Below are positions 33,363-38,296 of a stretch of 38,296 bases of DNA, piece after piece. The stretch is taken from assembly GCA_003133565.1 (NCBI GenBank), contig PKYB01000099.1, positions 790 through 39,085 on the forward strand. The letters run 5' to 3'. The position numbers and the translations under genes were made by a program. Positions within the stretch are counted from its first letter, which is position 1. Each line of letters starts with the position of its first letter. Origin of the DNA: Solirubrobacterales bacterium (lineage in GTDB: Bacteria > Actinomycetota > Thermoleophilia > Solirubrobacterales > Solirubrobacteraceae). Below the pieces are notes generated by a model. That model was not told where the DNA came from, made no database searches, and worked only from the letters and a program-made list of their open reading frames with translations.

Positions 33363-33950
33363 CTAACGCCGCGTCGCGCTCGCCAGCAGCACACCACGAT
33401 GGGAGCGAACGTCGGGCTCGTCGAACCCCGCCGCCGCCAAAAACGTGCGCAGCGAGTGCGCTGTGAAGAACCGCACGTGGTCGGAGCGCGGTTCGAACTG
33501 CGCCTCGAATCGCCGCCGGCTGAGTGCAACCGACAGCCGTCGCCGCCACCCGTGAGCGGGCGTCGAGAGGAGCAGCCGCCCGCCGGGCCGCAGCACGCGC
33601 GTCACCTCCGCGAGCAGGCCCAGGCCGTCCTGGACGTGTTCGAACAGCTCACCGGCCCAGACCACCGCGAACTCGCCGTCGCCGAACGGCAGCACCTCGC
33701 CGCTGTGGCGGAATTCGACCTGCGGAGCCCGGAGCCGAGCCCGGCGCAGCGCCTCGAGCGCAACATCCACACCAACCGGGTCCGCGCCGTGCTCGGCCAG
33801 CGCTTGCGCGAAGGCCCCGTCGCCACAGCCCAAGTCGAGCACGCGCTCCCCCGCACGCGCGCGCGCAAGGAGGAACTCACGCCGCAGCGCAAAGTGCTCG
33901 GGCGTCACCTCTTCGGGCGCGCCCGCCCAGATACGCTCGAAGTAGGCCAC
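33363..33950 (-). CDS. Class I SAM-dependent methyltransferase
   Basis: A protein of 195 residues from GTG 33950; GTG 33956 and TTG 33959 are in-frame alternatives. GTG 33950 is preferred because a TACATT -10 box ends 7 bases before it. GERVLDLGCGDGAFAQALAEHG near 35 is a standard motif I, VGVDVALEAL carries the ribose Asp, FAVVWAGELFEHVQDG is motif IV and RVLRPGGRLLLSTPAHGWRRR follows. The HVRFFTAHSLRTFLAAAGF end is typical of Methyltransf_11/23 enzymes in glycan loci. The target is unknown. Confidence 0.83.
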   Translation of the reverse strand: MAYFERIWAGAPEEVTPEHFALRREFLLARARAGERVLDLGCGDGAFAQALAEHGADPVGVDVALEALRRARLRAPQVEFRHSGEVLPFGDGEFAVVWAGELFEHVQDGLGLLAEVTRVLRPGGRLLLSTPAHGWRRRLSVALSRRRFEAQFEPRSDHVRFFTAHSLRTFLAAAGFDEPDVRSHRGVLLASATRR

Positions 33951-33957
33951 GCTCACC

Positions 33958-33963
33958 AATGTA
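33958..33963 (-). promoter_or_regulatory. -10 box TACATT for gene 33363-33950
   Basis: TACATT ends 7 bases before the GTG at 33950, placing the likely transcription start at or next to that codon. Confidence 0.4.
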
Positions 33964-34011
33964 GTCGGATCGGACTTTGCGAAAAACGTTGCCTTGCACC
34001 GTCATCCCGGA

Positions 34012-34017
34012 TATCGT
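34012..34017 (+). promoter_or_regulatory. -10 box TATCGT before ORF 34026
   Basis: TATCGT ends 8 bases before the ATG at 34026, the same spacing as in front of the gene at 5688. It would drive the small ORF and the GT4 gene coupled to it. Confidence 0.4.
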
Positions 34018-34025
34018 CACACGGC

Positions 34026-34127
34026 ATGGAGAGGTCCCTCCACGCAGCAGTGCGAGCGGCATCCATCCAGCGCACGCAGCCTCCGCGTGACCGTCGGCGG
34101 GCGTGCAGCTGTCTGCGCCCGAGATGA
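34026..34127 (+). CDS. Possible 33-aa leader ORF coupled to GT4 gene
   Basis: An ORF of 33 codons plus stop, beginning 8 bases after a TATCGT box. Its TGA overlaps the ATG of the following glycosyltransferase as ATGA. The product is basic (many Arg) with two Cys and has no recognisable domain. It may be a leader peptide providing translational coupling on a leaderless mRNA, or just untranslated 5' sequence. Confidence 0.35.
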   Translation: MERSLHAAVRAASIQRTQPPRDRRRACSCLRPR

Positions 34128-35146
34128 GGCTCGCATTCGACAGTCGAGCACAGGGCGACCCGCGCGGCATCGGGCGCTACGTTCGCTGCCTGCTCGATGC
34201 ACTCCAAGCAACCAAGCCCGCCGAGGCGACCATAAGTGAAACCCATCGGCCCCGCCGCTGCGACGTTTTTCATTCGCCGTGGCTCGAGGGTGCACAACTA
34301 CGCACGCCCTGTCCCTCCGTCGTCACGCTGCACGACCTCGTTGCCCTTAAACGCCGCAGCGAGTACCTGCGCACCGGCGTACGCTTCGGCCTTCGCTACC
34401 TCGCGGCGCAGCACGCTGAGCAGATCATCGTCCCCTCGCAGGTGGTGGCAGCCGACGCCCAGGAGCTGCTGAGCATCGATCCAACGAGGATCACCGTGAT
34501 TCCCGAGGCTGCCGACCCCGTGATGCGCCGGCGCTCCGGCGCCGAGATTGCCAGGGCGCGCAAGCGCTACCAGCTGCCGGAGCATTACCTGCTCTGGGTC
34601 GGCAGCATGCAGCACCCGGATCCTCGCAAGCGCGTCGCGGCGCTCGCGCAAGCGCCCCGGACAATGCCACTGGTGCTCGCCGGCCCAGCGCGCGAGTGGG
34701 CCTACGAGTTGCCCGACGTCACGCTCACCGGCGCGGTCAGCGACGACGATCTCGCTGCGATCTACAGCGGGGCCCACGCTCTCGTCTTTCCGAGCGACGA
34801 TGAAGGCTTCGGTCTTCCCACCGTTGAAGCGCTCGCCTGTGGCACGCCGGTGGTCGCCTGCGACACGCCGGTCGTCCGCGAGGTGCTCGGCGACCGCGCG
34901 CGGTTCGTGCCGCGTGGCGACATGGAGGGACTGCTGGCGGCCGGCGTTGAGGCCCGCCGCCCGGCGCCGGCGCCGCCGGTGTGGAGTTGGGACGACGCCG
35001 CCCGAGCGACCTGGGCCGTCTATGACGCAGCGTGCGAGAATGCGCGCAGCGGCGTCGGCATCGACGTGCGTCGGCGCGCGGCGCGCCAAGCGGCAATGCT
35101 GCCTAGAACGCTCCTCGGCCCCAGAGCACGGCGGGAAGCGTCTTGA
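34124..35146 (+). CDS. GT4 family glycosyltransferase, mannosyltransferase-like
   Basis: A protein of 340 residues from ATG 34124, directly before RLAFDSRAQGDPRGIGRYV, the normal N-terminus of this GT4 group; an in-frame GTG lies 7 codons upstream. The N-terminal domain is compact (DVFHSPW, VVTLHDLVAL, IIVPSQVVAADAQELL). The C-terminal domain has LLWVGSMQHPDPRKRV near 167, LVLAGPAREW, LTGAVSDDDLAAIYSGAHALVFPSDDEGFGLPTVEAL, with the E-x7-E site (EGFGLPTVE), and GTPVVACDTPVVREV. It is a retaining transferase probably using GDP-mannose or a derivative. Its end overlaps the convergent glycosylphosphotransferase by 44 bases. Confidence 0.88.
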   Translation: MRLAFDSRAQGDPRGIGRYVRCLLDALQATKPAEATISETHRPRRCDVFHSPWLEGAQLRTPCPSVVTLHDLVALKRRSEYLRTGVRFGLRYLAAQHAEQIIVPSQVVAADAQELLSIDPTRITVIPEAADPVMRRRSGAEIARARKRYQLPEHYLLWVGSMQHPDPRKRVAALAQAPRTMPLVLAGPAREWAYELPDVTLTGAVSDDDLAAIYSGAHALVFPSDDEGFGLPTVEALACGTPVVACDTPVVREVLGDRARFVPRGDMEGLLAAGVEARRPAPAPPVWSWDDAARATWAVYDAACENARSGVGIDVRRRAARQAAMLPRTLLGPRARREAS

Positions 35147-36755
35147 CGAGGATCGTCAGGTCGAGGAAGACCGACCAGCGCTCGAGGTAGAAGAAGTCAA
35201 GCCGTACGAGATCGTCGAAGTCAAGGTCGGCCCGCCCGGACACCTGCCAGAGGCCCGTCATGCCGGGTAGTACGAGGTAGCGCTTCATGTGCCATTCCTC
35301 GAGCCGCTCGAAGTCCCGTTCGGGGAGCGGGCGCGGCCCGACGAGCGACATCTGGCCGCGGAGGACGTTGACGAGCTGGGGCAGCTCGTCAAGCGAGAAG
35401 CGTCGCAAGCGCCGCCCGACACGGGTCAAGCGCGGGTCATCGCGAATCTTGAAGAGCGCCCCCGAGGCCTCGTTATGGGGCTCGAGTGCAGCCTGGCGCG
35501 CATCGGCGTCCTCGAACATCGTGCGGAACTTCCAGCACTCGAAGGGCACGCCGCCGATCCCGGCCCGCGGCGAGCGGTAGAGAACTCTCCCGCGAGAAGT
35601 CAGCTTGACCGCAAGAGCGATCAGCACCAGAAGTGGGCTCAGCACGATCAAAAGCAGCGATGCCAGCACGATGTCGAAGGCACGCTTGACGAGGAAGTCC
35701 ACGCCCTCGAACACTGGCGCGCGCAGCTCAAAGAGCGGCACCAACTGGCCCGGAACAAACTCCGCTCGGTGGACCAGGATGTCCATCGTCGACGGCGCGA
35801 TCCGGACGCGGACGCCGCGTTCGTGAGCCACGTCGACGAGCGCCACCGCGCGCTCCTGCGGAAAGTCGGGATCGGCGATTATGACGTCGTCGATGTCGTT
35901 GGCTCCGAGCGCAACGTCGAGCTCGTCGATGGTGCCAAGCGAGCGCAGAGCACTGTCCGGCAGCGGTTTGAGCGAGACGTAGCCAACGACGCTGATCGCC
36001 GGATGGGGCCCGGCACCGAGTGCCCGCGCGACCGCCTCGATGTGTGCACCGGAGCCAACAATCACCGCCCGGTGGCGGTAGCCAGCGGCGCGCAGGAGCC
36101 GTCCTGACACGCGCTCCCAGCCGTAGCGCAGCGATGCCACGTAAACCACGGCGAAGATGAACGAGCCATAGAAGATGTAGTAGGACGAGAAGTGCTGGCC
36201 GCTGACGACGGCGAAGATCAGCACGACGATCGTCACCTCGGAGAGCGAGGCGAGCAGCCGCGGTAGCCCGGGCCGCTCGCCACGGCTCGCATACATGCTC
36301 GAGCGGGCAAACAACAGCACGGTGACGAGATAGGCGAACGAGACGTACGTCCGCGTCTGGTGCAAGACCACCGAGAAATCGGCATGCGTGCGCACTTCAG
36401 CCTTGAGCGCGAGCGCGGTGAAAATTGCGAGGAACACACCCAAAAAGTCGAGCGCGAGCAGCGCGACGACGCGCACGAAGCGCCGCGCCGTGTCCCAACG
36501 CAAAAGAAACGAAAGCGCCACCGGACGCTTGGCACGCACGTCACGGTTGCGCCGGGCGGCCGTCCTCAAGCGGATCGCGTCGCGCGCCCCGATGCGGCCG
36601 CCCAGCTGGCCTGCGGCCGGGTCGGCGAGCACGCCAATGGGGCCGCCTCGTCGGGCTGTAGGCGCTTCGGCGAGCACACTGACGGCGTCGCGGACAGGGT
36701 CCATCTCGCTTTCTTCAACGCTTCGGCCGCCCATTTGTTGCGCGCGCCGGGCCAC
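35103..36755 (-). CDS. Polyprenyl-phosphate glycosylphosphotransferase (WbaP/WcaJ type)
   Basis: About 550 residues from GTG 36755; ATGs at 36734 or 36704 are equally possible. A polar N-terminus is followed by four to five membrane helices (about 93-215), a nucleotide-binding-like domain (RAVIVGSGAHIEAVARAL) and a C-terminal bacterial sugar transferase domain. The last contains KRAFDIVLASLLLIVLSPL, FECWKFRTMF, RRFSLDELPQLVNVLRG with the catalytic Asp-Glu pair, MSLVGPRPLPERD and LPGMTGLWQVSGRADLDF. It starts repeat-unit synthesis by moving a sugar-1-phosphate from a UDP-sugar to undecaprenyl phosphate. It is 3 bases behind the UDP-xylose synthase gene, so they form an operon. Confidence 0.93.
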   Translation of the reverse strand: MARRAQQMGGRSVEESEMDPVRDAVSVLAEAPTARRGGPIGVLADPAAGQLGGRIGARDAIRLRTAARRNRDVRAKRPVALSFLLRWDTARRFVRVVALLALDFLGVFLAIFTALALKAEVRTHADFSVVLHQTRTYVSFAYLVTVLLFARSSMYASRGERPGLPRLLASLSEVTIVVLIFAVVSGQHFSSYYIFYGSFIFAVVYVASLRYGWERVSGRLLRAAGYRHRAVIVGSGAHIEAVARALGAGPHPAISVVGYVSLKPLPDSALRSLGTIDELDVALGANDIDDVIIADPDFPQERAVALVDVAHERGVRVRIAPSTMDILVHRAEFVPGQLVPLFELRAPVFEGVDFLVKRAFDIVLASLLLIVLSPLLVLIALAVKLTSRGRVLYRSPRAGIGGVPFECWKFRTMFEDADARQAALEPHNEASGALFKIRDDPRLTRVGRRLRRFSLDELPQLVNVLRGQMSLVGPRPLPERDFERLEEWHMKRYLVLPGMTGLWQVSGRADLDFDDLVRLDFFYLERWSVFLDLTILVKTLPAVLWGRGAF

Positions 36756-36758
36756 GCT

Positions 36759-37709
36759 CTAGCCCAGATCGTCGCCGAGCAGGCGGGCACGCCCCGATTG
36801 CTCGATCGCCAGGCGCAGCCCATCTCGCAGCGCCACCTCCGGTTCCCAGCCCAGCAATTCCTTCGCGAGCGTGATGTCCGGCTTGCGCTGCTTTGGGTCA
36901 TCTGTGGGTAGCGGTGCGTGGACGATCTTCGAACTCGAGCCGGTGACCTCGAGCACGATCTCTGCGAGCTCGAGGAGTGTGAACTCATCCGGGTTGCCGA
37001 TGTTGACCGGCTCGTGCTGCCCGGATTCGGCGAGTGCGATGAGGCCCCGCACAAGGTCACTGACGTAACAGAACGAGCGAGTTTGCGAGCCGTCGCCGAA
37101 AACGGTCAGGGGGCGATCGGCGAGCGCCTGGCGGAGCAATGTCGGGATCGCACGCCCATCGTGTGCACGCATCCGCGAGCCGTAGGTGTTGAAGATCCGC
37201 ACGATCGTCGTGTCGACCCCCTGCTGACGGTGGTAGGCCATCGTCAGCGCCTCGGCGTAGCGTTTTGCTTCGTCATAGACACCGCGCGGGCCGATCGGGT
37301 TGACGTGTCCCCAGTAGCTCTCGCGCTGGGGGTGCTCCTGCGGATCGCCGTAGATCTCACTCGTTGAGGCAAGCAGAAACCTGGCCCGGTGCGCTTTTGC
37401 CAGCCCTAATGTGTGATGCGTCCCGTATGACCCCACCTTGAGCGTGTGCAACGGCAGTCGCAGATAGTCAATCGGCGATGCCGGCGACGCGAGGTGAAAG
37501 ACGACCTCGACCTGCTCGTCAATGAAGTAGGGCTCAGTGATGTCGACGTTCAGGTGAACGAACGACGGCGAGCGGATGTGCTCGATGTTTACGAGCGACC
37601 CCGTTTCCAGGTTGTCGACACAGATAACACGGTGCTCGCGACGCAGCAGCTCGTCGCAGAGATGCGAGCCGAGAAAGCCGGCCCCGCCCGTGACCAAACA
37701 CGTCGCCAT
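36759..37709 (-). CDS. uxs: UDP-glucuronate decarboxylase (UDP-xylose synthase)
   Basis: A protein of 316 residues from ATG 37709; upstream in-frame codons look non-coding, and a -10 box lies 8 bases before the [23 protein letters not shown] is the NAD site, [14 protein letters not shown] the UXS hallmark, and [14 protein letters not shown] then [16 protein letters not shown] the catalytic Thr/Ser, Glu, Tyr and Lys. [11 protein letters not shown] follows. It oxidises and decarboxylates UDP-GlcA to UDP-xylose. UDP-GlcA must come from a dehydrogenase elsewhere or from broad specificity of the one at 18771. It indicates xylose, or a derived pentose, in the polymer. Confidence 0.93.
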   Translation of the reverse strand: MATCLVTGGAGFLGSHLCDELLRREHRVICVDNLETGSLVNIEHIRSPSFVHLNVDITEPYFIDEQVEVVFHLASPASPIDYLRLPLHTLKVGSYGTHHTLGLAKAHRARFLLASTSEIYGDPQEHPQRESYWGHVNPIGPRGVYDEAKRYAEALTMAYHRQQGVDTTIVRIFNTYGSRMRAHDGRAIPTLLRQALADRPLTVFGDGSQTRSFCYVSDLVRGLIALAESGQHEPVNIGNPDEFTLLELAEIVLEVTGSSSKIVHAPLPTDDPKQRKPDITLAKELLGWEPEVALRDGLRLAIEQSGRARLLGDDLG

Positions 37710-37717
37710 CGCTAAGA

Positions 37718-37723
37718 AGCCTA
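37718..37723 (-). promoter_or_regulatory. -10 box TAGGCT for the uxs operon
   Basis: TAGGCT ends 8 bases before the ATG at 37709. There is no Shine-Dalgarno, so the mRNA is probably leaderless. It drives uxs and the glycosylphosphotransferase. Confidence 0.5.
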
Positions 37724-37844
37724 GTCGCTGGCCCGGCATGCAGCTGGCCCGGGCAATGGGCAGCTGCGCACCCCGCCGCCAACCATCCGCCTCCGCCCCG
37801 CTTTGCACGCCAGTCGGCGCTCGCAGGGGTACGGGCAGCACAGA

Positions 37845-37850
37845 TATCCT
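37845..37850 (+). promoter_or_regulatory. -10 box TATCCT for methylmalonyl-CoA mutase
   Basis: TATCCT ends 10 bases before the ATG at 37861. GAGGA within the gap could also act as a Shine-Dalgarno if transcription starts further upstream. Confidence 0.4.
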
Positions 37851-37860
37851 TGAGGACCCG

Positions 37861-38296
37861 ATGCCAGCTGCGAAGAAGCCCGTGGCGTCCGGCTCAGACC
37901 AGGCGAGCCAGGCGCCGGCGGGCGAGGACATTGTCGCCCTCGCCGTGGCGCCCATCGTCGGTCCCGGCGACCCACGCCGCTTCACCGACTCCGGCATCGA
38001 GGTGGCACCCCTCTACACCCAGGGCGATCTGCCAGCCGCCCCCGACCTCGGGGAACCAGGCGCCTACCCCTACACGCGCGGTGTCTACCCGCAGATGTAT
38101 CGCGGACAGCTCTGGACGATGCGCCAATACGCGGGATACGCATCGGCCAGCGAAACAAACGCTCGCTACAAATACCTGCTCGAGCACGGCTCGACCGGGC
38201 TGTCGATGGCCTTTGATCTGCCGACGCAGCTTGGCCTGGACTCCGATGACCCCCGCAGCCTTGGCGAGGTTGGCCGCACCGGCGTCGCGATCGACA
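37861..38296 (+). CDS. Methylmalonyl-CoA mutase large subunit, 5' part
   Basis: The first 145 residues; the gene continues past the right edge. After a polar N-terminal tail of about 35 residues comes the acyl-CoA mutase start: [60 protein letters not shown] and [18 protein letters not shown]. The Tyr90 of TMRQY corresponds to Tyr89 of the Propionibacterium enzyme, whereas isobutyryl-CoA mutases have Phe there, which supports methylmalonyl-CoA as substrate. The B12-dependent enzyme interconverts methylmalonyl- and succinyl-CoA in propionate metabolism. It is unrelated to the glycan genes and probably marks the locus border. Confidence 0.92.
   Translation, partial: MPAAKKPVASGSDQASQAPAGEDIVALAVAPIVGPGDPRRFTDSGIEVAPLYTQGDLPAAPDLGEPGAYPYTRGVYPQMYRGQLWTMRQYAGYASASETNARYKYLLEHGSTGLSMAFDLPTQLGLDSDDPRSLGEVGRTGVAID

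Noticed and set aside
1-38296. Mobile elements, CRISPR arrays, tRNA or rRNA genes, toxin-antitoxin or defence genes
   Set aside because: I found no transposase or integrase motifs, no regularly spaced repeats, no tRNA-like cloverleaf and no defence-domain proteins. Any transfer of this locus must be argued from gene content, not from visible borders.

Overview
This is a GC-rich (about 70% by eye) bacterial chromosome segment. Almost all of it is one large surface-polysaccharide (capsule or exopolysaccharide) biosynthesis locus. Heavy use of GTG starts, GTGA stop/start overlaps, TAnnnT -10 boxes placed directly in front of start codons and the protein style all suggest an actinobacterium. A Thermoleophilia/Solirubrobacterales-like host is my best guess, but the sequence alone does not prove it. 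I see no rRNA, tRNA, CRISPR array, insertion sequence or prophage gene, and no gene-free stretch longer than about 300 bases.

Layout. 1-3530 (minus): a GTGA/ATGA-coupled operon with a polyprenyl-phosphate-type GT2 enzyme, an unknown membrane protein, a DUF2142 membrane protein and a GT2 cut by the window edge. 3678-12360: a mosaic of GT2 glycosyltransferases, SAM methyltransferases and a GT-C-like membrane protein in alternating orientation. 12539-15106 (plus): a Wzx-type flippase and a DegT-family sugar aminotransferase. 15084-20018 (minus): a methyltransferase, then a tightly coupled operon of a WbpA-like UDP-GlcNAc 6-dehydrogenase, a zinc-ribbon methyltransferase, a WbpB/WlbA-like oxidoreductase and a left-handed beta-helix acetyltransferase. 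20111-20953 (minus): a NarL-type regulator whose phosphoacceptor Asp is Glu. 21146-25411 (plus): a small methyltransferase-like protein, a DUF2294/MpsC-like protein, a WecG/TagA (GT26) enzyme, GDP-mannose 4,6-dehydratase and a class I fructose-bisphosphate aldolase. 25398-27322 (minus): a second Gmd-like protein and a GalE-like epimerase. 27406-32765 (plus): a two-domain GT2 protein, a GT4 enzyme, a small secreted membrane-anchored protein and a Wzy/O-antigen-ligase-like polymerase with a C-terminal TPR-like part. 32725-37709: a GNAT acetyltransferase, a methyltransferase, a GT4 enzyme behind a possible leader ORF, the initiating polyprenyl-phosphate glycosylphosphotransferase and UDP-xylose synthase. 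37861 to the end (plus): the start of methylmalonyl-CoA mutase, a housekeeping gene that probably marks the right border.

How it fits together (inference). The glycosylphosphotransferase loads the first sugar on the polyprenyl carrier. About ten glycosyltransferases extend it with sugars such as 6-deoxymannose derivatives (Gmd), xylose (Uxs) and probably a 2,3-diacetamido-uronic acid (WbpA/B/E/D-like set). Methyltransferases decorate it, Wzx flips it and Wzy polymerises it. No Wzz/Wzc chain-length regulator and no export channel lie in this window.

The most notable signals are: a recurring leaderless-promoter signature; a response regulator with a non-canonical receiver; a small secreted protein coupled to the polymerase; six convergent gene pairs whose 3' ends overlap; a GT26 enzyme lacking the usual Thr-x-Asn; and a 33-codon ORF stop/start-coupled to a glycosyltransferase.
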